From contig CAILKQ010000005.1 of NCBI GenBank assembly GCA_903834825.1, positions 1 through 59,693 on the forward strand: DNA of 59,693 nucleotides, read 5' to 3'. Position 1 is the first letter of the stretch; every line of letters begins with the position of its first letter. The position numbers and the translations under genes were made by a program. Shown here one piece after another: positions 45,498 to 55,090 of this stretch. The notes under the pieces were generated by a model. It worked only from the letters and a program-made list of their open reading frames with translations, made no database searches and was not told the DNA's origin. Origin of the DNA: an uncultured bacterium. Its GTDB lineage: Bacteria > Bacteroidota > Bacteroidia > Chitinophagales > Chitinophagaceae.

Positions 45498-47936
45498 TTA
45501 TTTGGATGCGAAACTCATTTTCCATTTGCATTTCTTGCCTTCAATGGCTGCAGACTCCATGAACCAAAGTTTATAATACATTCCTTTGGCCCAATGAGAA
45601 ATGAAATTATCATAGAACTTGCTGCCTGGGTTGCCACTCTGCCCACCTGGATAAACACCATAAGCATTCGTGGGACTGGTCATTTCCACCACCATGCGCC
45701 AACTTGGGCCATGGTCATGCTGTGAAGCATTGATGATTCCGTTGCCACCCCCATTCATCAAACCCTCTCTGGCAAAAGCCATGGCATTGGTCTTGAGCAA
45801 ATGATAAACAGTGGTGTTTTTGTATTTGGCCCATTCAAGCTTGTTTTCTTTCTCTAGTGAGGCCAATTTTTTAGCCGCTTTTTTAAGTGCAACAGTGACC
45901 ATTTGGTACAGGTCTTCTTTATCGGGCGTATTGATATTATCAATGAATTTAAAACTGCTGTCTCTTTGAAGGGCTTCAAGCAAAACAAATTTTTCAGGTT
46001 TAGCAAGCGGCATTTTATCCTGAACAAGGTCATCATTGAAAACTTCTGCATGCAGCGAGTCCCACCATGCAGTGAAGCATGTTGGAGCCTTTTCCGTTGC
46101 ATCATTCATCAGGTTCCAGGATTCAACCAATGAAAGGTATTTTTTTTCAACAGCAGACAGCTGTTCTTTGATGGCATATTTGAGCAGAATGGGACGGGCA
46201 TCTTCAGCAAAAACATTATAGTTATTGTTTTGAAGCAATTGCATATCCTGGGCCGTGATATAGTTCATCGAAGCCAGCTTCCGGTTGATGGCAATGGCCC
46301 TGTATACTTCATAGCTTCCTGGCATGAAGTATGGATAACTGGTATCAGCAGCCCTTTGGTTGGCACTGCTGAGGTACCCTTCAACAGGGTTATAAGCATG
46401 AGGATTTTCTTCATGGGGAATATATCCCTTCCACATGTAGCTGCTATCGGTTCCTGGCATAACAAAAAGCCCCTGGTCATTCCAACGCAATGGAAAACTG
46501 CCTTGCTGCCATAGGGCGATGTCTCCCGATTTGGAAGCAAAAATTATGTTTTGACCTGGCACATTAAAATGACGTATTGCTTCCAAATAATCTGAATAAT
46601 TACCAGCACGGTTGAGCAAGAGCCACATTTTAAGAATATTGGACGTATCATGGGCAACCCATTTGAGGGCATATGCTTTTTCTGCAGTAAGATCTGTTTT
46701 GAAGCTTTTATCGTACATAACTGGTCCGAAAACAGAATAGGCAACGGTGTCCTCTACTGTTTTCGCATTTTTGATGCGAATCTGTTCTAGCCTTCTGGTT
46801 GTTGGTTTCCAGGAACTATCAAACCAGTATTCCTGTTTGTCTGCATTGCGAAATTGAATTTCATAGTAGTCTTTGACATCTCGACCAGCATTGGTAAAAC
46901 CGAAGGATATACTATCATTGAAACCAATCACAACGCCAGGAAGACCAGGAAAAGAAACTCCATAGGCATTGAATGCAGGTGTTCTTAACTGGATTTCAAA
47001 CCATATGGAAGGCAAGGTAAGACCCAAGTGCGGATCATTGCTGAGGATGGGCTTACCACTTTGGGTCTTGTTTCCACATACGGCCCAACTGTTGCTGCCA
47101 TTGGATGGATTGGGTTTGAAGTCTTCCACAAACTGGATAGTATCTGTTCTTTTGAAATAAAGAGAGTCCGCAGAAGCTGGAGGATTGAGTACTGCAAGGG
47201 GTTTATTATAAACAGTACCTTTTGCAATGACTGGATACAGGGAGTCTGGAATACTTGGATAGAGGATCCTGAAATTCTCCTCACCAAGCAATTTCAGGGC
47301 ATTGGTGAACTCAAAATCCCTATCATAGCCGGCAAGTGTTTGGGTCATTTGCTTGGTAAAAAGTGCTGATTTCAGGTTTGTCCATTTTTCAGGCTGGTAA
47401 CCCAAGAGTTTGTACTCTATGGGCAAGTCACTGGTTTTTAGTGAACTGATGTACGCATTGACACCAGCGGTATAGGCATCAATGGCTGAAATGGTTTGAG
47501 GATCGTTTTCCATGGCTGCCAATGCGTTCTCAGCTGCATAAACCATACCCATTCTGCGCTGATTCCGATCAAAATTAATGGCTTTTTCACCTACAATTTC
47601 ACTGACCCTTCCTGCAGCGGCATGGGTTTGGAATTCCATCTGCCAAAGCCTGAATTTTGCATGCAAATAGCCCTGTACAAAATAGGCATCATTTTCTTGC
47701 TCTGCAAAAACATGTGGCACCAAGCGATCATCGAGGAAAACATCAACCTTGCCCTTAAGTGCATCAAAACGCAGTGAAGCGTTAAAATCAGCATCTACAG
47801 GTTCTGCATTCTGCCAGACACCCTCTTGAACACTTAAAAAACTTCCAAGTGGCAAGGGAAGTACTGATCTGGAGCCAAGTACGTATACAAATGCAGAATT
47901 TAGCAACAGGGAAACAAGAAAAATAAAATATTTCAT
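45498..47936 (-). CDS. Penicillin acylase-family Ntn hydrolase
   Basis: The 812-residue precursor has a signal peptide, an alpha-chain region with 'FVQGYLHAKFRLWQMEFQTH' and the self-cleavage site G280-S281 in 'NGSNSWAV', where Ser281 would become the N-terminal nucleophile of the beta chain. 'PILSNDPHLGLTLPSIWFEI' is the following conserved segment. Family members cleave penicillins, acyl-homoserine lactones and other amides; the natural substrate here is not known, and there is no beta-lactam gene nearby. Confidence 0.93.
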   Translation of the reverse strand: MKYFIFLVSLLLNSAFVYVLGSRSVLPLPLGSFLSVQEGVWQNAEPVDADFNASLRFDALKGKVDVFLDDRLVPHVFAEQENDAYFVQGYLHAKFRLWQMEFQTHAAAGRVSEIVGEKAINFDRNQRRMGMVYAAENALAAMENDPQTISAIDAYTAGVNAYISSLKTSDLPIEYKLLGYQPEKWTNLKSALFTKQMTQTLAGYDRDFEFTNALKLLGEENFRILYPSIPDSLYPVIAKGTVYNKPLAVLNPPASADSLYFKRTDTIQFVEDFKPNPSNGSNSWAVCGNKTQSGKPILSNDPHLGLTLPSIWFEIQLRTPAFNAYGVSFPGLPGVVIGFNDSISFGFTNAGRDVKDYYEIQFRNADKQEYWFDSSWKPTTRRLEQIRIKNAKTVEDTVAYSVFGPVMYDKSFKTDLTAEKAYALKWVAHDTSNILKMWLLLNRAGNYSDYLEAIRHFNVPGQNIIFASKSGDIALWQQGSFPLRWNDQGLFVMPGTDSSYMWKGYIPHEENPHAYNPVEGYLSSANQRAADTSYPYFMPGSYEVYRAIAINRKLASMNYITAQDMQLLQNNNYNVFAEDARPILLKYAIKEQLSAVEKKYLSLVESWNLMNDATEKAPTCFTAWWDSLHAEVFNDDLVQDKMPLAKPEKFVLLEALQRDSSFKFIDNINTPDKEDLYQMVTVALKKAAKKLASLEKENKLEWAKYKNTTVYHLLKTNAMAFAREGLMNGGGNGIINASQHDHGPSWRMVVEMTSPTNAYGVYPGGQSGNPGSKFYDNFISHWAKGMYYKLWFMESAAIEGKKCKWKMSFASK

Positions 47937-47968
47937 GGCAGTAAATCTGTGTTAAAGTTAGTTACTAT

Positions 47969-48937
47969 TCAACTGAAATGGTTGATTTCCTTGCTGAGGT
48001 CAATGGATGGAAACCTTGCAGCAAGGGACTGGGCAATATCTTTGTACTTGATCCTGAATTTCCGGTGTTCGACTGAATCTGGGTGAAGTGGTTTGTGTTG
48101 AAAAGCCATGTTCAACTGATCCAATTCTTTCATCACCTCTCTTGATCTTCCATTGATGGCGGCAGCACAAAATTTTTCCCACACATAGCGGGTAGCCAGA
48201 TAATTGGGATGAACCATGTCTTCAGCATAAAACCGATAATCCCGAAGGTCATCTATCACCAGTTCATAGGAGGGAAAATAATGAAGATGCTCCTGTTGGC
48301 GGGTTAATTTGTCTACAGCATGAATAAGAACCGACTTGCTTCGGTTGTTTTCAACAAAACCATCCCTGAGATGCCGTACTGGGCTTATAGTGAATATAAT
48401 ATTGAGGTTATGGTTAAACTGTTTTATCTGTGTGATGATCTTGTTATAGGTTGAGACAATCTCTTCAGGATCAAGCATTCTTTTTGTAAAATGAGATGAT
48501 GGGATTTTATGGCAGTTGGCTACAACCTGCGGGCCCTGCAATTCATATACATACGCTGATCCAAGGGTAACAATCAACCATTGTGCATGCTTCAAAAAGG
48601 AATGTGCCGAACTGATTGTTTCATTCATGCGTTCAAGACTCTCTTCCTGGCTGGTGCAGCTGAGGCTTGAGTGAAAGTCCCAATGATTCCAAAGTCCATT
48701 TTGTTCGAACAACTCGTTGGAGGAAATATGTTTTTTTTCAACATACCTGCTCAGGGCATTCGCAATACTTACAGGATTGAAAAGAACGCCATGGGGATTT
48801 TGTACAGCAGAAAATTTAGATGCAACAAGATAATTGTACACGTGCTCGGTAAAACAAGAACCAACAAGCATGATGTTGTCGTCCAGGTCAATTTTCTGGC
48901 TCAATGAAGGTGGATCAAATTCCAGGCGAAAATCCAT
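47969..48937 (-). CDS. GSCFA-domain protein
   Basis: The 322-residue protein has the name-giving motif as GSCFTEHV at 26-33, 'QNPHGVLFNP', 'IVTLGSAYVYEL' and 'NIIFTISPVRHLRDG', with 'DMVHPNYLATRYVWEKF' near the C-terminus. GSCFA proteins have an SGNH-hydrolase-like fold and are taken as putative esterases or acyltransferases. It starts 11 bases after the RlmB-like gene; function is inferred from fold only. Confidence 0.92.
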   Translation of the reverse strand: MDFRLEFDPPSLSQKIDLDDNIMLVGSCFTEHVYNYLVASKFSAVQNPHGVLFNPVSIANALSRYVEKKHISSNELFEQNGLWNHWDFHSSLSCTSQEESLERMNETISSAHSFLKHAQWLIVTLGSAYVYELQGPQVVANCHKIPSSHFTKRMLDPEEIVSTYNKIITQIKQFNHNLNIIFTISPVRHLRDGFVENNRSKSVLIHAVDKLTRQQEHLHYFPSYELVIDDLRDYRFYAEDMVHPNYLATRYVWEKFCAAAINGRSREVMKELDQLNMAFQHKPLHPDSVEHRKFRIKYKDIAQSLAARFPSIDLSKEINHFS

Positions 48938-48948
48938 TTCAGTATGTT

Positions 48949-49710
48949 TTATAATGAAAAACCCATGCGTTGTTTACTGGCTTCAAACAAAATAATACCT
49001 GTGGCTATACCAACATTGAAAGAATCAAAACTTCCTTGCATGGGAATGGTAAACTGAAAGTCTGCGGCTTTTGTTATAAATGGCTGTATGCCTTTGTCCT
49101 CGCTGCCCATTACAATACAAGCAGGTTGTTTGAAATCAGCATTGAAAACCTTGAGACCTGATTTCATTTCTGCGGTAAATATCTTGATATCATTCACATG
49201 CAACGTATCAATTGCTTTGAGCAAACTATTGACACGGCATACAATAATACGCTGAAGTGCGCCAGCTGATGATTTCATGGCTTCCTCATTGATGGCACCA
49301 ATTCCTTTGTCTGGAATGATCATGATCTGTGCGCCACAACACAATGCAGTTCTTGCAATGGCACCAATGTTGCGTACATCAGTGATGCCATCAAGCATTA
49401 CAAACAGGGGTACTTCCCCCCTTTGAAGAACATTGTCAATTGATTCCTGTAAATCATGAAATGATATGATGCTGTTGACCCCAATAACACCCTGGTGGTT
49501 GGCCCTGGTCATGGAATGCAATTTTTCAATCGGTACAGCATTGATGGGAATTTGCAGTTTTAGTGCCAATTGTTTGATTTCATCAATACCTTCCCCACCA
49601 ATATTCTTTTGTAAAAAAATTCTTTCAAGCTGTGCGCCGTCCCTTAAAGCTTCTAACACAGGCTGGCGGCCAATGATATTGGAGGAAGGTTTGTTTGTTT
49701 CATTTCTCAT
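48949..49710 (-). CDS. rlmB: RlmB-like 23S rRNA (guanosine-2'-O) methyltransferase
   Basis: The 253-residue SPOUT (TrmH-family) enzyme has the N-terminal L30e-like domain ('IIGRQPVLEALRDGAQLERI') and the knotted C-terminal domain with motif 1 'LDGITDVRNIGAIARTA', motif 2 'IVMGSEDKGI' and motif 3 'IPMQGSFDSFNVGIATGI'. This fits RlmB, which methylates G2251 of 23S rRNA, though related tRNA enzymes share the motifs. Its ATG overlaps the end of the Nudix gene by 11 bases. Confidence 0.9.
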   Translation of the reverse strand: MRNETNKPSSNIIGRQPVLEALRDGAQLERIFLQKNIGGEGIDEIKQLALKLQIPINAVPIEKLHSMTRANHQGVIGVNSIISFHDLQESIDNVLQRGEVPLFVMLDGITDVRNIGAIARTALCCGAQIMIIPDKGIGAINEEAMKSSAGALQRIIVCRVNSLLKAIDTLHVNDIKIFTAEMKSGLKVFNADFKQPACIVMGSEDKGIQPFITKAADFQFTIPMQGSFDSFNVGIATGIILFEASKQRMGFSL

Positions 49711-50248
49711 TTTCCAACAATTTGATCTTCATTTTAAATATAGCCGCAACGGTTATTGAATCCGTGATCTTACCATCAAGAACCATCTGGTATGCTTCAG
49801 TGAGGTGAATTTTTGAAACGCTCAATTCCTCTGTTTCCTCTGGGTCTGGCTCACCTTGCTCTAAGTCAGTTGCAAGATAAACAATTGCCCTCTCATCAGT
49901 AACGGAGTTAGACAGATCCATTTCAAACATTTTCTCCCAGTTTTTTGCCTGGAGCCCAGTTTCTTCTTTTAGTTCACGTTTGGCAGAATCCAGTGGATCA
50001 ATGCCAATTGGACCACCACCTTCAGGTATTTCAAGGCTGTACTTGCCGGTAACGTACCGGTATTGACCAACCATGTATATATTACCCTCTCGGTCCATGG
50101 GTATAACCCCAATGGCAAGGTTCTTGAAATGTACAATACCATAAATACCTTTATTCCCAGCAGGATTGATTACCTGGTCTTCTGTAACAGAAATCCATGG
50201 ATTATCGTATTGATGAGTTGTTCCGAGTTTGATCCAGTTGTTGTCCAT
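49700..50248 (-). CDS. Nudix hydrolase
   Basis: The 182-residue protein resembles ADP-ribose pyrophosphatase-type Nudix enzymes ('GNIYMVGQYRYVTGKYSLEI'). The Nudix box runs 77-99: Gly77, then Ile83 where the first Glu of GX5EX7REUXEEXGU is expected, then 'RELKEETGL' with R91, E92, E95 and E96 intact. The three C-terminal metal-binding Glu residues are kept, so catalysis may persist. It leads the run Nudix-RlmB-GSCFA. Substrate is unknown. Confidence 0.9.
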   Translation of the reverse strand: MDNNWIKLGTTHQYDNPWISVTEDQVINPAGNKGIYGIVHFKNLAIGVIPMDREGNIYMVGQYRYVTGKYSLEIPEGGGPIGIDPLDSAKRELKEETGLQAKNWEKMFEMDLSNSVTDERAIVYLATDLEQGEPDPEETEELSVSKIHLTEAYQMVLDGKITDSITVAAIFKMKIKLLENEK

Positions 50249-50265
50249 AGGTGCTGATAATGAAT

Positions 50266-50288
50266 AAACCCTCCATGAAGGAGGGTTT
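50266..50288 (-). terminator. metK terminator
   Basis: On the minus strand AAACCCTCC and GGAGGGTTT pair across a 5-base loop about 23 bases after the metK stop; the T-tract that follows is interrupted. Confidence 0.65.
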
Positions 50289-50310
50289 ACAATATTGAAA
50301 TAATTGTCAA

Positions 50311-51576
50311 TTATTTGATTTTGAATGCTGCCTTTACCTTTTCAACAAAATCAAGTTTTTCCCAAGTAAACAATTCAACTTTCATGGCTTTTTGCTTGCC
50401 AGCACCGCCAGGAATATCGAAGTATTTGGTAATAACTTCATTTGTTCTACCCATATGGCCATAAGCAGCAGTTTCTTGATAAATTGGATTGCGTAGTTTT
50501 AACCTGGTTTCGATTGCGTAGGGACGCATATCAAATAATTTTTCAACTTTAGAAGCAATTTGACCATCTGTAAGCTTCACTTTAGCTGTGCCATAAGTAT
50601 CTACAAAAATACCCATTGGCTTTGCAACGCCAATTGCATAGGAAACCTGGACAAGTATTTCATCAGCAACACCTGCCGCTACCATATTTTTGGCTATATG
50701 GCGTGCAGCATAAGCAGCACTCCTGTCCACTTTGGAAGGATCTTTTCCGCTGAATGCACCACCACCATGAGCACCTTTCCCACCATAAGTATCTACAATA
50801 ATTTTTCTACCTGTCAATCCAGTATCGCCGTGTGGTCCGCCAATGACGAATTTTCCGGTAGGATTGATATGGTAAGTGATGTTATTGAACAGTTTCTGAA
50901 CGTCTTTTTTGCATTTTGCTTTCACGCGGGGAATGACAATGTTGATGATATCATGTTTGATGGTATCCAACATTTTCTTATCGCTTTTCGAAAAATCATC
51001 GTGTTGGGTAGATACAACTATGGCATCGATCCTGAGTGGTTTGTCATTGTCGTCATATTCTATGGTAACCTGGCTTTTTGCATCAGGACGCAAATAAGGC
51101 ATTTTAGTTTTTTTCTCTCTTCTGATTTCAGCCAACTCAATGAGAATCTTGTGGGCAAGATCCAATGCCAAAGGCATGAGGTTTTCTGTTTCGTTGGTTG
51201 CGTAACCAAACATCATTCCCTGATCACCAGCACCTTGGTCTTCTTTCTTTGTCCTTTCTACGCCTCTATTGATGTCCGCAGATTGTTCATGGATGGCAGA
51301 AAGGATACCACATGAATTGGCTTCAAACATGTATTCACTTTTTGTATATCCAATCTTGGCAATGACGTCACGTGCAATTTTTTGTACGTCAAGCGTACAA
51401 TTGGCCTTGACTTCTCCGGCAAGCACAACTTGACCAGTCGTTACCAATGTTTCACAGGCAACTTTGGCCATTGGGTCAAATGCAAGAAAATTATCAATCA
51501 GGGCGTCTGAAATCTGATCTGCTACTTTATCAGGATGTCCTTCGGAAACGCTCTCTGATGTAAAGAGGTATGGCAT
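50311..51576 (-). CDS. metK: S-adenosylmethionine synthetase
   Basis: MetK makes S-adenosylmethionine, the methyl donor used by the RlmB-like enzyme downstream, from methionine and ATP. The 421-residue protein has '[20 protein letters not shown]' at the start, '[12 protein letters not shown]' for the substrate site and '[20 protein letters not shown]' for the phosphate site. It is slightly longer than the E. coli enzyme. A TATATTTG box lies 20 bases upstream, giving a very short leader. Confidence 0.98.
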   Translation of the reverse strand: MPYLFTSESVSEGHPDKVADQISDALIDNFLAFDPMAKVACETLVTTGQVVLAGEVKANCTLDVQKIARDVIAKIGYTKSEYMFEANSCGILSAIHEQSADINRGVERTKKEDQGAGDQGMMFGYATNETENLMPLALDLAHKILIELAEIRREKKTKMPYLRPDAKSQVTIEYDDNDKPLRIDAIVVSTQHDDFSKSDKKMLDTIKHDIINIVIPRVKAKCKKDVQKLFNNITYHINPTGKFVIGGPHGDTGLTGRKIIVDTYGGKGAHGGGAFSGKDPSKVDRSAAYAARHIAKNMVAAGVADEILVQVSYAIGVAKPMGIFVDTYGTAKVKLTDGQIASKVEKLFDMRPYAIETRLKLRNPIYQETAAYGHMGRTNEVITKYFDIPGGAGKQKAMKVELFTWEKLDFVEKVKAAFKIK

Positions 51577-51595
51577 GATGTTGGTTTTATTTGTG

Positions 51596-51603
51596 CAAAT
51601 ATA
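51596..51603 (-). promoter_or_regulatory. Putative -7 box (TATATTTG) of metK
   Basis: TATATTTG on the minus strand matches TAnnTTTG, 19 bases before the metK ATG. The leader would be too short for an upstream SAM riboswitch, so none is called. Confidence 0.5.
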
Positions 51604-51612
51604 ATGTGAAAA

Positions 51613-53055
51613 TCAAAGTTTAGAATAAACAACCCTGAATTTCATTTTTTTTGATGAATGGGATCCCCCACCGAGTACTACATTTCCTCTGCAGAGGTTG
51701 TTGAGTGCAAAGGTTATGAAAAGATCTTCATAACGAAGGCTGTATGGTGCAGTCAACCGCAACTGAAAATTGGGATTGTTTCTCGTGATGATACCCTGTA
51801 AATACCTGGTAAGGTTCATGTTGTAAGCAGACAAATACTGTCCAGAATTATCAGAAATGTATTTTCGCTGTCCACCAAATAGGATTGGTTCAAATTTACC
51901 ATTTTGAAACCCATCAGAAAGGAAGGGGTAGTATTTTTTATTGGCAGAATCCAGCATCTCCGCATAAAGGAATTCTGGTGTTTGAAAGATAGTAGGGCGC
52001 CTGCCAGGAGTGGATACTTCTTGCATGGAAAGTTGCGCAAGGTGAATCATTACATTTCCCTTTTTTTGTTTGAATTCATCCAAACCAGGAATCTTAAGCA
52101 TTGAATAGGTACCAGGGGCCGCTTGAAGATAGATAAGACTATCGCCTCTTGGTTTTGCGCCAAGATGACGCGATGCTTCACTCCCTGAATAGTTCCTAAC
52201 AATTTGATTGGCTGATGATCCAGGAATACCATTGTCAAAAATGAAATTCTTAAAAGTAGTATCCGCAATTCCTGCTTTTACGTAGCGATAATAAATACGC
52301 AGTTGGGTAGCAGTATCACTCATGGCAAAACTCATGAGGGCATTGGCATTGCTGCCACTGGTCTGTGGAACCAATGCAAACCCTTTGAGGAATTCACGGT
52401 AGAGAGAATCAGATTTATAAGGACTTTGTCCAGTGGTGTCAAAAGAAAGAAAAGCCCTTGCAAAGGAATTGTTGAGCTTGATGCGCAACTGGTTGTTGAG
52501 GCTTTGACGGAAAAGAAAAAGGGAGTCATTCAAGACAGATGGAGCAAAAGTTTTTGACCCAATCAATTCTCCATATTGAACTGACTTGTTGGTAAAATAG
52601 GCTGAATCTGGTTTCAATTTTTCTGAAATGCGGTGGACATTGATGGTTTGGAGCGCATTGGTATCTCCAAAAGTATTGGTCCATCGCAAACAGAGTACTG
52701 CAGAATCAAGATAAAGACTGTCAGCGACATTCTCAAAATACAAGGGATAATTGGATGGTTTTAATTCCATAAAAATGGAAGCAGTGGTTTTTCCAAACTG
52801 GGGGTCATTGGCTATATGTCCCAGTATAAATTGACCAGCATTTCCATTGATATCCCTGCCTAACCGGGGAACGAGTGAATCCGGTGTTGTAAATGTAGAG
52901 CCAACCACTTCAAAACTGGTGTCAAACGTGATGATATTGTCAATGGCTGGAAGCAGTCCAGCGCCAATATCTGTACCCTTTATTTTGGTACAATTCGAAA
53001 AAAAAGCGATTAAAAAAACAAAAACCAGGCCTTTCAACAAACTTCGATATCTCAC
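51613..53055 (-). CDS. DUF4270 lipoprotein
   Basis: The 480-residue protein has a lipoprotein signal peptide with Cys22 after 'IAFFSN' and the DUF4270 opening 'GTDIGAGLLPAIDNI'. Short segments such as 'GHIANDPQFGKTTASIFMEL' and 'LYLDSAVLCLRW' match this Bacteroidota family of unknown function. It follows the glycogen-synthase-like gene by 32 bases, the order often seen in the phylum. Confidence 0.9.
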   Translation of the reverse strand: MRYRSLLKGLVFVFLIAFFSNCTKIKGTDIGAGLLPAIDNIITFDTSFEVVGSTFTTPDSLVPRLGRDINGNAGQFILGHIANDPQFGKTTASIFMELKPSNYPLYFENVADSLYLDSAVLCLRWTNTFGDTNALQTINVHRISEKLKPDSAYFTNKSVQYGELIGSKTFAPSVLNDSLFLFRQSLNNQLRIKLNNSFARAFLSFDTTGQSPYKSDSLYREFLKGFALVPQTSGSNANALMSFAMSDTATQLRIYYRYVKAGIADTTFKNFIFDNGIPGSSANQIVRNYSGSEASRHLGAKPRGDSLIYLQAAPGTYSMLKIPGLDEFKQKKGNVMIHLAQLSMQEVSTPGRRPTIFQTPEFLYAEMLDSANKKYYPFLSDGFQNGKFEPILFGGQRKYISDNSGQYLSAYNMNLTRYLQGIITRNNPNFQLRLTAPYSLRYEDLFITFALNNLCRGNVVLGGGSHSSKKMKFRVVYSKL

Positions 53056-53087
53056 TTAATATAATTTAACGATTCCTGAATGATTAA

Positions 53088-53903
53088 TTACTTGTTTGCA
53101 AGGTCGCCATACAATTGTAAATACTCTGTTAAATCAGAGTCTTGGTTGTAAGGAATTACTTTCTTGCCTTTGACTTTCGAAAACTGAGTTATCAAATCCT
53201 TTTCTACTTCCCCATCGCCAAATGAAATGGCATCAGCATAAGTAGCAGCTCCATTGAATATTGCTGTGTTGTCGATGTTTTTATATGGATCAAGGTCTTT
53301 TTCTTTGATGCCAACATTGATCATGCTTAATTTAAGGAAATCATCACTCAACTTTTCAGCGAAGGTATTCTGACCAATGGTGAATAATACTTTGCTATTG
53401 CTGAATACGGGTTCTTTTTTATAGGCGGTTTTCAAAAAAAGTGGTATCAGGCCCGTCATCCAGCCACTGCAATGGATGATGTCTGGAGGCCAGCCAAATT
53501 TTTTAACTGTTTCAAGGGCTCCTTTGCAGAAAAAAATGGAACGAATACCATTGTCATCGTACCATTTTTCATTTTCATCCTGGAAAACAAATTTACGCTT
53601 GAACATATCCTCATTATCCAAAAAATAAACCTGGAGCCGGGCGTTAGGAAGGGAAGCAACCTTGATTTGGAGCGGATAATCATCGTTTTCAATAGAAATG
53701 TTGATCCCAGAAAGCCTGACAACCTCATGCAGACGATGTCTTCTTTCGTTGATTGTTCCAAATTTAGGCATGATGCACCTTACTTCATAGCCAGTGTCAT
53801 TGGCTTTAATCGCAAGTTTATTTACGATTTCCGAGAACTCCGTGAGTTCAAGGTAAGGAGACATCTCGTTGGCTATAAAGAGAATTCTTTTTTTGCTTAC
53901 CAT
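53088..53903 (-). CDS. Short glycogen/starch synthase-like protein (N-terminal domain only)
   Basis: The 271-residue protein covers only the N-terminal GT5 half of glycogen synthase: 'KRILFIANEMSPYLELTEF' at the start and 'WPPDIIHCSGWMTGLIPLFL' (the equivalent of PDVVHAHDW) near 140-160. The ADP-glucose-binding K-T-G-G loop is replaced by 'ELTEFSEIV', and the C-terminal donor domain with the EPCGLxQ region is absent. The frame ends cleanly and the next gene starts after 32 bases. It is therefore unlikely to make glycogen by itself. Annotation as glycogen synthase is common, but its real role is unknown. Confidence 0.85.
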   Translation of the reverse strand: MVSKKRILFIANEMSPYLELTEFSEIVNKLAIKANDTGYEVRCIMPKFGTINERRHRLHEVVRLSGINISIENDDYPLQIKVASLPNARLQVYFLDNEDMFKRKFVFQDENEKWYDDNGIRSIFFCKGALETVKKFGWPPDIIHCSGWMTGLIPLFLKTAYKKEPVFSNSKVLFTIGQNTFAEKLSDDFLKLSMINVGIKEKDLDPYKNIDNTAIFNGAATYADAISFGDGEVEKDLITQFSKVKGKKVIPYNQDSDLTEYLQLYGDLANK

Positions 53904-54067
53904 TTGTTTGGGTTGATGAAGCGGACGAAATTCAATGCAAAAATAAGAAATTTTATCGGATTTGCCTGCCGATAGCCATTGTGGGTCCTTTTGGGCTCAA
54001 TATTTGACAAAGATTTACATTTTCTCCAATCAAGCATTTGGTTAACTTTACCATTCAAATACAATTG

Positions 54068-55084
54068 ATGTACATCAAAAGGATCAAAACCATATTGCAG
54101 TTCATCCTTTTCCTTTCATTGGGCGTTTTTCTGATTTGGTTCTCTACAAAATCATTTACGGCAAATGAAATTGACAAAGTCAAACAATTGGTGTTCAATG
54201 CTAAACCAATTATTATTCTTCCTTGCATCTTCATCATGGTACTCAGTCATTATATCAGGGCCATCAGGTGGAAAATGTTGATTAAGCCATTGGGTAAAAG
54301 CCCTCGCACCGTAAATGTTTTTCTTGCTGTACTAACAGGATTTTTCTTTAATCTGCTGTTTCCCCGGTTGGGAGAAGTAATGAAATGCACCCTTTTGGGC
54401 AAATACGAAAAGATTCCAGTAGACAAACTGATTGGGACAATGGTTGCGGAAAGGGTTTTGGACCTGATTTGCCTTGTTTTAGTCATCTTGCTTGCCATTT
54501 CAACACAAATTGATCTTGTTGGTGGATATGCAAATGAGCTTTTAGATCAAATTTTATCTAAAATCAATACATCACCAACAGCCATTTTGTTTTTTATTAT
54601 ACTATTGTTGTCTTTCGCGGCCATTGTTTACCTGTTTTATATCAAGGCCCGGCATTCCTCGTTCCTTTTAAAAATAAACAATTGGATCAAAGGAATAATT
54701 GAAGGCCTGATCAGTGTCAGGAAGGTTGAAAACAAGTTCATGTTCATTGTACATACAGTGGCCATTTGGTTTCTTTACCTTGCCAGCATCAGGGTTGGTT
54801 TTTATGCCATGCAAGACCTTGTTCTACTTGGATGGGTTCCCTCCCTTACCATCCTGACCTTTGGGAGTTTTGCCATGATTGCAACCCAAGGGGGTATTGG
54901 CGCGTATCAATTTGCCGTTCAAAAAACATTGTTGCTCTATGGCGTAAAAGAAGTCTCAGGACTTGCTTTTGGTTGGCTCCTCTGGTCAGTTCAAACAGTC
55001 ATGTTTTTCATTACTGGTCCTATTTCACTTTTACTGCTTTTTATCCTCAATAAAAAATCCACAAGAAGTAATTTAAATAATTAA
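54068..55084 (+). CDS. Lysylphosphatidylglycerol synthase-type flippase membrane protein
   Basis: The protein, 338 residues from the ATG at 54068, has seven or eight hydrophobic helices of the family that forms the membrane half of MprF: 'ILQFILFLSLGVFLIWFSTK', 'LTGFFFNLLFPRLGEVMKC' with 'GEVMKCTLLGKYEKIP', and 'TQGGIGAYQFAVQKTLLLYG'. The stand-alone form is a putative lipid transporter or flippase; no lysyl-transfer domain is present. A TTG 10 codons upstream is possible but the ATG is favoured. The S8 protease follows after a short gap. Confidence 0.9.
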   Translation: MYIKRIKTILQFILFLSLGVFLIWFSTKSFTANEIDKVKQLVFNAKPIIILPCIFIMVLSHYIRAIRWKMLIKPLGKSPRTVNVFLAVLTGFFFNLLFPRLGEVMKCTLLGKYEKIPVDKLIGTMVAERVLDLICLVLVILLAISTQIDLVGGYANELLDQILSKINTSPTAILFFIILLLSFAAIVYLFYIKARHSSFLLKINNWIKGIIEGLISVRKVENKFMFIVHTVAIWFLYLASIRVGFYAMQDLVLLGWVPSLTILTFGSFAMIATQGGIGAYQFAVQKTLLLYGVKEVSGLAFGWLLWSVQTVMFFITGPISLLLLFILNKKSTRSNLNN

Positions 55085-55090
55085 TATTCA

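Noticed and set aside
50560-51315. 251-codon frame on plus strand inside metK
   Set aside because: It lies wholly antisense to metK; its composition (many Cys, His and Phe) is typical of a shadow frame.
51577-51612. SAM riboswitch upstream of metK
   Set aside because: The -7 box lies 19 bases from the ATG, and the gap to the next gene is only 36 bases, too short for a riboswitch.
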